Positions 7,571 through 15,341 of a stretch of 22,255 nucleotides of DNA are shown piece after piece. The position numbers were made by a program, and so were the translations under genes. Position 1 is the stretch's first letter; each line of letters begins with the position of its first letter. Under the pieces are notes generated by a model. The model worked only from the letters and a program-made list of their open reading frames with translations. It was not told the DNA's origin and ran no database searches. The DNA comes from Nitrospira sp. (GTDB lineage: Bacteria > Nitrospirota > Nitrospiria > Nitrospirales > Nitrospiraceae), in assembly GCA_030456405.1 (NCBI GenBank), contig JAKDNQ010000012.1, positions 1-22,255 on the forward strand, read 5' to 3'.

Positions 7571-8719
7571 CTACCAAAGCCGCTGAACTGCGGTTTCAAG
7601 TTTCGGAAAGCAGGGTTCCAGCTCAGGCGTTGAGGCTCTGGTCACAACAAAGGCTTCCGGGACATGCTCCCAATGCCGCAAGTCCGGTTGTAACGCCCCT
7701 TCGAGCACTGCCGGCGCCGCGCTCATCAAGACCACCCCGCCGATCACTGAGAGCTGACAGAATGACCCGTTACCGTTGGCTGCCGCGTCCAGCACGCAGC
7801 CGCCAACCATCACGCCGGCGCCTGCCGCCAACGGCGCCAAACTATAGGTCAACCCGATCGGCAATCGAACCCACGCCTGCACATTAAGGAGCGGGTGATA
7901 CCCATGGCTGTGGCGAATCGCCACTTTATCGAACCAACTTTCCGTGGACACCAGCACACCGGTGTCGGACTGGCAAGCAGGAAGAAATTCTCGGCTCGTC
8001 TTCACAGAAAAATATCCATTCGTCGATCCAAAGAATTGCAGATCCCACGTGAGTTCAGGAAATCTGCGGATGCCATAGACGTGCCACGGCTCACTAACAA
8101 TTTGCCCGTCATCGATGCGACTCACTTGTTGTCCGGCAAATAGCCTGGCCGCATCCTGCTGGTCTTTCCACATCACACCCAGATCTCTCAGCCTGAGCCA
8201 ATCCACGCGCGCCTCGTTCACATCTCCGACCTGTTCCCACAACACAGCGGACAGTAATATATTGACTGGGTCTTCGTCGTAATTGTAGAGCGGGGTAAAC
8301 AGCTCATGATCCAGTTGTCTGAGCTCGACCTTCGCCTCTTCCGGTTTCTGGACGTTCGCATAGCTCGCCGCGAGCAAGAGGCTGAGATAGCCTCGCTCGT
8401 AACTTTCCAGCACGTAATCGATGAAGTAGCCCTCGGGAATAAAAACATTGGTGGTCTCCTTCAAGAGGGAAAAGGTCTTGTGCCTGAATCCTGACCGGGC
8501 CTTCTCGCCGTGAACGATCACCGTGTCATAGCACCGCGCTTCAAAGGCATCGGCCAGTCGGTTGAGGGTCCCAATCCTGTCTGAAAGATTGATGTGCTGC
8601 TCAATGACCGAACAGGATGCCCCATGTAAGGTCCGCCCTCCTCCCGTCTGGCAGCCGACGAGACCGATCAACAGGCCGAGGACCCCAGTGATCAGCCAGC
8701 GAGAATTGTGTCGTTTCAT
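7571..8719 (-). CDS. Predicted outer-membrane lipoprotein, TPR-like (COG3014-like)
   Basis: The signal sequence is typical of lipoproteins: MKRHNSRW, a hydrophobic stretch, then the lipobox LVGC with Cys23 as the lipidated residue. Gln at +2 would favour outer-membrane sorting under the E. coli Lol rule. Residues ~85-170 (YERGYLSLLLAASYANVQ, EEAKVELRQLDHE) look like helical TPR-type repeats. They recall an uncharacterised lipoprotein family (COG3014) in which a helical N-terminal half precedes a hydrophobic Gly/Ala-rich segment, here around 285-345 (SLAPLAAGAGVMVGG). The C-terminus (ELEPCFPKLETAVQRLW) contains a cysteine. The start has a GAGG about five bases upstream. The function is unknown; a role in envelope assembly or secretion is possible. 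It is unclear whether it has any link to the 162-aa gene downstream on the same strand. Confidence 0.7.
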   Translation of the reverse strand: MKRHNSRWLITGVLGLLIGLVGCQTGGGRTLHGASCSVIEQHINLSDRIGTLNRLADAFEARCYDTVIVHGEKARSGFRHKTFSLLKETTNVFIPEGYFIDYVLESYERGYLSLLLAASYANVQKPEEAKVELRQLDHELFTPLYNYDEDPVNILLSAVLWEQVGDVNEARVDWLRLRDLGVMWKDQQDAARLFAGQQVSRIDDGQIVSEPWHVYGIRRFPELTWDLQFFGSTNGYFSVKTSREFLPACQSDTGVLVSTESWFDKVAIRHSHGYHPLLNVQAWVRLPIGLTYSLAPLAAGAGVMVGGCVLDAAANGNGSFCQLSVIGGVVLMSAAPAVLEGALQPDLRHWEHVPEAFVVTRASTPELEPCFPKLETAVQRLW

Positions 8720-8821
8720 CGGCCCTCACACATCCGGACAATCAATGAACTGCAATCGCAGGCCTCATCTCGATCGACTGACTCAAGAGAGTCAGGACAG
8801 GGCTTACAGATGATTCTGTAG

Positions 8822-9175
8822 GTCCTGAAGCAGGTCAGCGACATTTTGAAAACGGTGACGGACAAACAGATCAGGATCGAAGGCCACACCGACAATGTGC
8901 CCATCAGTTCAAAACTGCAAGACCGCTTCAAAACGAATTGGGAACTCTCGACCGCGCGAGCCACGACCGTGGTATTCTACCTCATCGATCAAGGCAGCGT
9001 GGACCGTCGGCATCTTTCCCCGTCAGCTTCGCAGACACACAGCCCCGCGTCTCGAACGACTCCGAAGAAGGGCGATCATCGAACCGCCGAATCGAGATCG
9101 TGCTGTATCCCAAAGACCTGAAAGACATTACCAGCCAAGTCAAGGCCAGTGCGGCCCTCATCGAAGTAGCTTTCC
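8822..9175 (+). pseudogene. Remnant of an OmpA/MotB-type peptidoglycan-binding protein gene
   Basis: Reading from 8822 gives VLKQVSDILK, TDKQIRIEGHTDNVPI and NWELSTARATTVVFYLIDQG, the central motifs of the OmpA/MotB C-terminal domain. At about 9012-9022 the frame slips, and the expected continuation (FADTQPRVSNDSEEGRSSNR, then RIEIVLYPKDL) runs in another frame. A stop codon sits directly before the segment (8819-8821), and no signal peptide or N-terminal half is found, so the 5' part is deleted. ELQSQ encoded near 8747 in the same frame could be a scrap of the coiled region. I judge it non-functional: truncated, frameshifted and without a start. Confidence 0.75.
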
Positions 9176-9181
9176 ATACGT

Positions 9182-9215
9182 GGGAGGCGCTCACCTTCCT
9201 CAGTGAGCGCCTCCC
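9182..9215. terminator. Strong hairpin, probable terminator
   Basis: GGGAGGCGCTCAC (9182-9194) and GTGAGCGCCTCCC (9203-9215) form a perfect 13-bp stem with an 8-nt loop. Only a short interrupted T run (CCTTTTCCCC) follows about 14 bases later, so it is a probable but not classical rho-independent terminator. It closes the OmpA/MotB remnant. Confidence 0.6.
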
Positions 9216-9317
9216 GCGTCAATCAGGCCTTTTCCCCTTCCTCTGCTTCGGTTATGATGCATCAGGTCATCCATGTTCGACGATCACAGCCTAACCCCGG
9301 CTTCATGTGAGATGCCT

Positions 9318-9974
9318 ATGTCGAAATTCGCCCTGATAGCCATACTCCTCATCATCCCTCTCGGTTTGTCCGCTTGTGACACCGTCTATATGGCTACAAT
9401 GGATAAGATGGGCTACGCCAAGCGTGATATCCTGAGCAGCCGTGTCAAGTCAGCCCGTGACGCGCAAGAAGAGGCCAAGAAAGACATTCAAAGCGCCTTG
9501 GAGCAATTTGGAAATGCCGTGAGCTACCAAGGTGGAGACCTGGAAGCCACCTATAAGAAACTCAGCAGCGAGCTGGAACGCAGCGAAGACAGCGCCGAGA
9601 CGGTGCGGAAGCGCATCAGAGATGTCGAAAGCGTGGCCGATGCGCTCTTCTCGGAATGGGAAACCGAACTCGGCCAATACTCTAGCGCGGACTTGCGCAG
9701 GAAGAGCGAAGTGAAACTCTCTCAAACCAAAGTCCGCTACAAAGAGATGCTCGGCGCCATGAACCGAGCTGAGCAGCGCATCGATCCGGTGCTGAAGCCA
9801 CTGCGCGATCAAGTGCTCTACCTCAAACACAACCTCAACGCGCGGGCGCTGGCCGCCATAAAAGGCGAGCTGGTCAAGGTCGACGCCCAGGTCGATCGGC
9901 TGGTCCGAGACATGAACCGCTCCATTGCTGAAGCTGATAAGTTCATTCAGGCCATGGAAAAAGAACCGGCCTGA
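9318..9974 (+). CDS. DUF2959 family lipoprotein
   Basis: The sequence fits the DUF2959 family, an uncharacterised group of envelope proteins. Diagnostic stretches are MGYAKRDILSSRVKSARDAQ, GGDLEATYKKLSSE, FSEWETELGQYSSADLRR and FRDQVLYLKHNLNARAL-like RDQVLYLKHNLNARAL. I prefer the ATG at 9318, which has GTGAGA six bases upstream; further in-frame ATGs at 9312 and 9273 are alternatives. The signal peptide ends in the lipobox LSAC, making Cys20 the lipid anchor; Asp at +2 would favour inner-membrane retention in E. coli. The rest is almost entirely helical and charged, with coiled-coil character, including a C-terminal stretch rich in VDRLVRDMNRSIAEADKFI. It is followed 39 bp downstream by the zinc-peptidase gene, which has its own strong ribosome-binding site. 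The family's function is unknown. Confidence 0.8.
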   Translation: MSKFALIAILLIIPLGLSACDTVYMATMDKMGYAKRDILSSRVKSARDAQEEAKKDIQSALEQFGNAVSYQGGDLEATYKKLSSELERSEDSAETVRKRIRDVESVADALFSEWETELGQYSSADLRRKSEVKLSQTKVRYKEMLGAMNRAEQRIDPVLKPLRDQVLYLKHNLNARALAAIKGELVKVDAQVDRLVRDMNRSIAEADKFIQAMEKEPA

Positions 9975-10013
9975 CTGACCCGCTCGAAACCCGCGTCTAA
10001 TTAGGAGGTCCTT

Positions 10014-10871
10014 ATGCGCTGGGAAGGACAACGAGAAAGCGGCAACGTCGAAGATCGCCGAGGAATGGGACCGGCCAGGATCGGCGGAGGGTTGGGCATA
10101 GGCGGCATCGTGCTGGTGCTCGCCGTTAGTTATTTCACCGGCATCAATCCATTGACTCTCCTTAATATGCTCAATGGCGTACAGGAGATGTCTGACTCAT
10201 CCGCGCCCTCCGAGCCGGCGCCGACCGGATCGCCCAACGACCAACTGGGAAAATTCGCCGCGGTGGTCCTCGCCGACACGGAAACCACTTGGAGGCAACT
10301 GCTTGGGCCACGATATGAAGATCCTCGACTCGTACTCTTCACTGGCGCAGTCCAGTCTGCGTGCGGAACCGCGTCGTCGGCTGTCGGTCCCTTCTACTGC
10401 CCCGGCGATCACAAAGTCTATCTCGATCTCTCCTTCTTCAACGTCATGGCCCAGCGACTTGGCGCGTCCGGCGACTTTGCCCAGGCCTATGTGATTGCGC
10501 ATGAGGTCGGCCATCATGTACAAAATCTCATGGGCACTGCAGAAAAAGTCACGCGTCTCCAACGCCAGGCATCTGAACGAGAAAGGAATGCCTTGTCGGT
10601 GCAAATGGAGCTGCAGGCCGATTGTTTCGCGGGTGTCTGGGGCCACCACGCGAAGCGTGGACGGAATCTGATCGAGCCAGGAGATTTTGAAGACGGATTA
10701 CGCGCAGCGTCCGCTATCGGGGACGACCAGCTTCAAAAAACGTCTCGCGGCGCGGTTCGACCGGAAAGCTGGACGCACGGCTCCTCCGAGCAACGGATGA
10801 CGTGGCTGAAACGCGGACTTGAATCCGGCGATCCGAAGGCCTGCGACACCTTCGCGAACAGCCGGCTCTAG
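10014..10871 (+). CDS. ypfJ: YpfJ-family neutral zinc metallopeptidase
   Basis: This 285-aa protein matches the putative neutral zinc metallopeptidase family (Pfam Zn_peptidase, E. coli YpfJ). HEVGHH at 163-168 is the HExxH zinc site with catalytic Glu164. ELQADCFAG at 199-207 provides the probable third ligand. The conserved GAVQSACG (111-118) and FYCPGDHKVYLDLSFF (127-142) segments are present. The N-terminus (MRWEGQRESGNVEDRRG) is the family's typical cytosolic tail, followed by one membrane helix at about 24-43 and a Ser/Pro linker, so the catalytic domain should face the periplasm. AGGAGG seven bases before the ATG fixes the start. The C-terminal GSSEQRMTWLKRGL is also typical. It lies close behind the DUF2959 gene, with which it may be co-transcribed. 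The substrate is unknown. Confidence 0.9.
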   Translation: MRWEGQRESGNVEDRRGMGPARIGGGLGIGGIVLVLAVSYFTGINPLTLLNMLNGVQEMSDSSAPSEPAPTGSPNDQLGKFAAVVLADTETTWRQLLGPRYEDPRLVLFTGAVQSACGTASSAVGPFYCPGDHKVYLDLSFFNVMAQRLGASGDFAQAYVIAHEVGHHVQNLMGTAEKVTRLQRQASERERNALSVQMELQADCFAGVWGHHAKRGRNLIEPGDFEDGLRAASAIGDDQLQKTSRGAVRPESWTHGSSEQRMTWLKRGLESGDPKACDTFANSRL

Positions 10872-10995
10872 CAGGATGCTGAAAATATCCGCCAGCAGCG
10901 TTCTCGCATCGTTCAGACCCTCAACGTACCCCAGAGGGTACGCCTCGGCCCTTCACTCGCTGCGGCCTTGCTGAACGGCCATTTTGAACATCCTT
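10872..10995. repeat. Palindromic intergenic repeat, Nitrospira-like
   Basis: AGGATGCTGAAAAT (10873-10886) pairs imperfectly with ATTTTGAACATCCT (10981-10994). CCGCCAGCA pairs further in with TTGCTGAACGG. The centre holds a perfect hairpin (CGTACCC at 10925-10931, GGGTACG at 10936-10942). The whole ~124 bp could fold into one long structured stem. From memory this is a dispersed intergenic repeat of Nitrospira-type genomes. It sits directly after the peptidase stop codon, so it may act as a transcription terminator or mRNA-stabilising element. Confidence 0.65.
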
Positions 10996-11059
10996 CTGAT
11001 CATTCAACACAGTCGTGCAAAAATCGAGTGTTTCAGCAAACTCTAGACCGCTTCATTAT

Positions 11060-11512
11060 ATGGACACAGACCAGTATCAGGACCACCCACACGAGCCGGT
11101 TTCTCAGGGAATCTGGGCGGCGCTCCTAGCCGATGCGCCGTGGAATGCAAAATCCGTCATCGCCGCCGGGATTGCCACGGTCGGGGGCCTCACTGCATGG
11201 GCCGCTCATTGGTCATCACCTGCCGTGGCAGGCATCGGGGGCAGCTACCTCGCAGGTTTTTTCATCGGCTGGGCATCCAGGCGATTTCTGAGAATGGCCG
11301 CGTTGCTCACCGGCGCGCTGCTGGCCGGCATCGCTGTATTGGAAGAGACAGGCTGGATCAATCTCGACTGGTCGTCCGTGGAAACACAAATCCACCATGC
11401 CATTTCAGCTGCACACAGGGAAGCTGAAGGACTCAAACACCTCCTCTCGGGATATCTCCCATCAACGGGGGCATGCGCGGTCGGCATGTTCTTCGGATTT
11501 CGGAAAAGGTAG
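11060..11512 (+). CDS. FUN14-like small membrane protein
   Basis: The C-terminal ~85 residues resemble the FUN14 family: a Gly-rich first helix (GGSYLAGFFIGWASRRFLRM), a second hydrophobic helix (ALLTGALLAGIAVLEETGWI), the typical NLDW segment, an amphipathic charged helix and a final helix (GACAVGMFFGFRKR). A further hydrophobic segment lies at about 32-50. FUN14 proteins in bacteria are small inner-membrane proteins without a settled function. No ribosome-binding site is obvious for the ATG at 11060 or for the in-frame GTG at 11015, so the start is uncertain; I chose 11060 because the extra 15 residues show no protein-like character. The gene stands alone between two non-coding regions. Confidence 0.65.
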   Translation: MDTDQYQDHPHEPVSQGIWAALLADAPWNAKSVIAAGIATVGGLTAWAAHWSSPAVAGIGGSYLAGFFIGWASRRFLRMAALLTGALLAGIAVLEETGWINLDWSSVETQIHHAISAAHREAEGLKHLLSGYLPSTGACAVGMFFGFRKR

Positions 11513-11930
11513 TGAGGGGAAGTCAGACTGAGCTAGCCTTCGCACGTCCCTGCACACACTAATCATTGACATCCCGCTCAACTCAACACCATTGCGCATC
11601 CTCGCGCGCGCTCATTATGTCATTGTTCCATCTATATCTTGTCAGAATAAAGCCGCTACCCCTGTTGGATCAAAACATTGAATATGATGTGCAGGTCCCT
11701 GGGAAAAATTTCTGCATACACTTTTAACTCACGGTTAACACTTGGCACCCCCGAACAGGCGTAAGGTGTTGCCGTGCTAACGAGGCGATCTACGCATGTG
11801 AGTGACGCAGAACGGAACCCCTGAGCCTCGGGCTTACCCACGACACGCACTGCATGGCGAGATGAGAGGGGGAGGCGTGGGATCGCCTCCAGCACCAAAA
11901 TTTATACCTAATAATTTAAGGAGGTGTGCT
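11513..11930. promoter_or_regulatory. Long structured leader region before the cytochrome gene
   Basis: About 418 bp without a convincing gene. The last part can fold: GTTAACAC near 11735 and GTGCTAAC near 11775 pair with one mismatch, and GGAGGCG (11871-11877) with CGCCTCC (11884-11890) forms a 7-bp stem about 40 bp before the start codon. AAGGAGG lies eight bases before the ATG at 11931. I could not match the leader to a known riboswitch class. TTGGCACCCCCGAACAGG near 11744 resembles a -24 element but lacks a -12 GC. Confidence 0.35.
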
Positions 11931-14642
11931 ATGGACTCCTTGATCATCCGTATGGGCAACTGGTCTCACCGACAACATTCTGCCAGCCGTGCGAGAAGAA
12001 AAGGGCTGATCGCATGGCTTCTGGCCATGATAGCGGTTTTCGCCCTTGCATCAGCGAGCTGGAGCCAAGGAACACCGCCGGAACTCTTAGTAGAAGAAGA
12101 AACCGACAACCCAGAGGACGTGGACAAGACCGACCGGGACAAGGACGACCAAGACAAAGATGATCAGGACAAGGATAAAAAAGATAAAGACAAGGCGACC
12201 TTCTCCAATCCCACGACCTCCAGTCCCATCGCGCTCTCGGCCGATAATACGCTTCTGTGGGTCGTCAACCCGAGCGACGATAGTGTCTCCGTCATCCGGA
12301 CTGACACCAAGCACGTGCTCGCAAAAATCACGGTGGGCAAGGAGCCGCAAAGTGTCGCGCTCGATCCTCGCAATCGATTTGCCTATGTGGCCAACGCAGC
12401 CTCGAATAACGTGAGTGTCATCCGGATTCACAATCCGAAGCCAGACCGCTTCAAGGCTGCCTTGATCAAACAGCTCCTCACCGGAGCCGAACCCTGGAAT
12501 GTGACAGTGTCGCCTGATGGCCGTCGCGTCTTCGTCGCCAATAGTAGTCAGGATACCATCACGGTCATTAACGCGAGGGCCAGGCGCATCATCGGCCATG
12601 TTGATTTGCGACAGAGTGTGTGCAATGACCCGGACCGCTATCGCCACTTTCAGCCTCGCGGGCTGGCCGTCACGGAAGACAGCAAGAGACTTTTTGTCAC
12701 CAGGTTCCTCTCGTTCACCAAACAGGGTGGGGTTCAAGCCGAGGATCTGGGGAAGGAAGGGATTGTCTGCCTCCTGAAGATCGACACACACTCCCATCGT
12801 ATCGGCGACTATAAACCAGTCAAAGCAATCCCGCTGGGTGCGCAGCCGACCGGATTTCTTGTCGACACCCCTGGCCCCAACAATACGGTGGGTGACGGGG
12901 TGCAGGACCAGACGTTTGCGTTTCCGAACCAGCTGCAAAGCATCGTGATCCGGGGCGATCAAGCCTATTTGCCGAACATCGCCGCCTCTCCCACGAGCCC
13001 ACAAATTTTCAATGTGACGACGCAAGCATTCGTCAACGTGCTCGACGGCGTGAACAGCGACCACCCCAACGATGCGAGCACGGGAAAATTCCTGAATCTC
13101 CAACTTGGGGCAAGGAATCCAGAAGCCAACAAGCGGAAACTTTTCTTCGCCAATCCCTGGGGGATCGTCTTTACCAATGGGACGGGACAAGGCGCCGCCT
13201 ATGCGATCTCAGCCGGCAGCGACCTTCTGGTGAAGCTTAAGGTCGGAGCCGACGGCAAGGTGGAATTCACCGAGGATAGTGACACCACGCGGTATATCGA
13301 CCTCAACGATCCGGACGATCCGCTGACGAGTGGGGATAACGCTGGGAAAAATCCGCTCGGGATCGTGGTAGACAAGGCCGGCGCCACTGCCTATACGATG
13401 AATAATGTGTCGCGGAATGTGTCGGTGGTGGATTTGTCGCAAGATAAAGTCGTGCAGACGATTAGAACAACCGATCTGCCGCCTCCGGGGTCCAAGGAGG
13501 AGGAGATCTTGGTAGGCGCCGAGATGTTTTTCTCATCCCGAGGGTACTTCAATCCTCCACCCGACGGCTCATCTCGACGCGATCGGCTGGCCAGCGAGGG
13601 ATGGCAGAATTGTGCCAGTTGTCACTTCGAAGGTTTGACGGACGGGGTCATTTGGTCATTCGGTAACGGGTCCCGCAAGAGCCTGGCAATGAACGGAACC
13701 TTTAACCCTCGCAATCGCCTGGAACAGAAAATCCTGAATATCTCTCCTGGCCGAGATGAAATTGAAGATTTCGATTTGAATATTCGGAATGTCTCCGGTC
13801 CCGGTCCGAAGGCAGGGCAACTCGATCCGGACCACGGGTTAATCATTCCAGAAACCCCTGCCTTGACCGATATTGCCGATTTTATCGCCAAGGCCAACGC
13901 GAACCGAAATCAAGTCACGGTCACGCTACCAGGCAGTTCAACCGCCGTGCCGGCCTGGAACGCGCTGCGAGAGTGGATCCGTTTTGCAATTCGGACGCCG
14001 AACGCGCCGCTGAACTCAACACAGGTGGTGGGAGGCGTCTCGCTCGACAAGATTGCGGGCGGGCGGAATCTTTTTGTGACACAGCAATGCCAAACCTGTC
14101 ATCGCGGTGACCAGTGGACCATCAGCAAGAAAGATTTTGTCTCTCCACCCGCGACCACAGAGATCGCCACGGAAGTCGCGGGCGCAAACCCGCCTCCAGG
14201 TGGGTCGCCGGCTCCTCCAGTCGGTATCACCCCCGTTGGCGCACAATTTCTTTTCAGGTTTGTGAGGGATATCGGCTCATTCAACCTAGGGGTGCTTGGG
14301 GCAGGGAATCTGCTTGGCAACAATATCGGGGGAATTGAGTTGGCCAATTCAGTTGTGAATGCTGCAGGAGTCGCGCAGCCGCAACTCTTGGCTTTGGGAA
14401 AGGATCACAATCTGGATAAACGGGGCGAAGGGTTTAACGTCCCGATGATATTGGGAATCCACAATTTACCGCCCTATTTACACAACGGCGCCTGCGAGAC
14501 GTTGCTCTGCGTGGTGAGCGACAAAAACCACCGCACGGCCAACGGCAAGCTGCCCGATGTGATCGGCAACGATCAAAGCCTGCAGGAAATGCTGGCCGCA
14601 TTCCTTGAATCGATCGATGACCTGACATTGCCGTTCCAATAG
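11931..14642 (+). CDS. Secreted YVTN-type beta-propeller dihaem cytochrome c
   Basis: The 903-aa product starts at 11931, where AAGGAGG is correctly spaced; the upstream extension to 11802 is unlikely. Residues ~22-46 are a signal peptide (basic RARRKG, hydrophobic core, ASASWSQG). Next comes an Asp/Lys-rich low-complexity linker at 64-88. Residues ~95-540 contain repeated YVTN-type beta-propeller blades (NTLLWVVNPSDDSVSVIRTD, NRFAYVANAASNNVSVIRI, GRRVFVANSSQDTITVINAR, GATAYTMNNVSRNVSVVDL). The C-terminal third has two c-type haem motifs, CASCH (561-565) and CQTCH (720-724). It is arranged like a dihaem peroxidase/MauG-type domain ending in GFNVPMILGIHNLPPYLHNG. It is probably a periplasmic or surface electron-transfer or oxidase-like protein; the reaction is not known. 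It is monocistronic, followed by a hairpin. Confidence 0.85.
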   Translation: MDSLIIRMGNWSHRQHSASRARRKGLIAWLLAMIAVFALASASWSQGTPPELLVEEETDNPEDVDKTDRDKDDQDKDDQDKDKKDKDKATFSNPTTSSPIALSADNTLLWVVNPSDDSVSVIRTDTKHVLAKITVGKEPQSVALDPRNRFAYVANAASNNVSVIRIHNPKPDRFKAALIKQLLTGAEPWNVTVSPDGRRVFVANSSQDTITVINARARRIIGHVDLRQSVCNDPDRYRHFQPRGLAVTEDSKRLFVTRFLSFTKQGGVQAEDLGKEGIVCLLKIDTHSHRIGDYKPVKAIPLGAQPTGFLVDTPGPNNTVGDGVQDQTFAFPNQLQSIVIRGDQAYLPNIAASPTSPQIFNVTTQAFVNVLDGVNSDHPNDASTGKFLNLQLGARNPEANKRKLFFANPWGIVFTNGTGQGAAYAISAGSDLLVKLKVGADGKVEFTEDSDTTRYIDLNDPDDPLTSGDNAGKNPLGIVVDKAGATAYTMNNVSRNVSVVDLSQDKVVQTIRTTDLPPPGSKEEEILVGAEMFFSSRGYFNPPPDGSSRRDRLASEGWQNCASCHFEGLTDGVIWSFGNGSRKSLAMNGTFNPRNRLEQKILNISPGRDEIEDFDLNIRNVSGPGPKAGQLDPDHGLIIPETPALTDIADFIAKANANRNQVTVTLPGSSTAVPAWNALREWIRFAIRTPNAPLNSTQVVGGVSLDKIAGGRNLFVTQQCQTCHRGDQWTISKKDFVSPPATTEIATEVAGANPPPGGSPAPPVGITPVGAQFLFRFVRDIGSFNLGVLGAGNLLGNNIGGIELANSVVNAAGVAQPQLLALGKDHNLDKRGEGFNVPMILGIHNLPPYLHNGACETLLCVVSDKNHRTANGKLPDVIGNDQSLQEMLAAFLESIDDLTLPFQ

Positions 14643-14666
14643 AGTCTGCAGGCAGAACGGAGAGCC

Positions 14667-14691
14667 GCTGCGATCATGAAAAGATCGCTGC
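14667..14691. terminator. Hairpin after the cytochrome gene
   Basis: GCTGCGATC (14667-14675) and GATCGCTGC (14683-14691) form a 9-bp stem with one mismatch and a 7-nt loop. No T run follows, so termination is only plausible. It lies 25 bp after the stop codon. Confidence 0.4.
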
Positions 14692-14865
14692 AGCTCAAAT
14701 ATGGATGTGACTCTCTCTTTTCTCCGTTTTCGTCATGAGACTCAGGCGCAACGATCGATGGGTTCGAAGTGCCTTACTACACATGGGGGGGGTGCCAGCA
14801 CCGGGACACAGAGTCGGTGAAGGGCTACGAATTTGATGTGCGAACGTCAAAAAGGACAACCCAAC

Positions 14866-14904
14866 TGAATCCAATTGGATACTCTGCTGATACAAATGGA
14901 TTCA
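14866..14904. promoter_or_regulatory. Paired enhancer dyads upstream of the response regulator gene
   Basis: TGAATCCAATTGGATACT (14866-14883) and TGATACAAATGGATTCA (14888-14904, one base shorter) start 22 bp apart. The ~35 bp that follow (GAGATCG, then GGTCAT and TTGCTCT) are conserved after the dyads near 18045. The block is ~105 bp upstream of a perfect sigma-54 promoter, a typical activator distance. Confidence 0.65.
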
Positions 14905-15009
14905 GTGAGATCGTGCTGGTCATTTTGCTCTGACTGTATTTTTTCTTTCGACATCGCTAACCCTGTGAATTTAATGAAAACCAGGAATGATTTCTCAAAG
15001 CCGGCCGAG

Positions 15010-15025
15010 TGGCACACCTATTGCG
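15010..15025 (+). promoter_or_regulatory. Perfect sigma-54 promoter of the regulator gene
   Basis: TGGCACACCTATTGCG has TGGCAC at -24 and TTGC at -12 with the required spacing. Transcription should begin near 15037, leaving a leader of about 300 nt before the ATG at 15342. That leader holds a 7-bp hairpin, TAGCTGC/GCAGCTA, near 15203. Confidence 0.7.
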
Positions 15026-15341
15026 GGTGGCTCGGGAGCACCGACGGGTACTCATAGCCCTTTCTAGAGACGCACTCCTGAGGATTAGGACAGAAAATGG
15101 AATGTAGGGCGACGAGGTTACGGCGTAGTATAAATTATGACAAATAGAGTACGAAAGATCTATTGTGGTTTGGATGCCTAGTATGCTATCCGTACGCAAG
15201 ATAGCTGCATACAAGCAGCTAGGTTCTGTTTTATGCACGGCGGAATGAAGTGGCTCACGAGCACCTTCATGAGCACAGCGTGTACCTCGCTCTCCATGAG
15301 GTATGCGTTTTTTGCACCGAATGATCTGTGAGGCCATAATC

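Noticed and set aside
11744..11761. TTGGCACC before the cytochrome gene as a -24 element
   Set aside because: The invariant GC is missing 10 bases downstream of the GG.
12087..13190. A 367-aa minus-strand open frame
   Set aside because: It lies opposite the clearly real beta-propeller cytochrome gene and shows no domain; it is a shadow of biased codon use.
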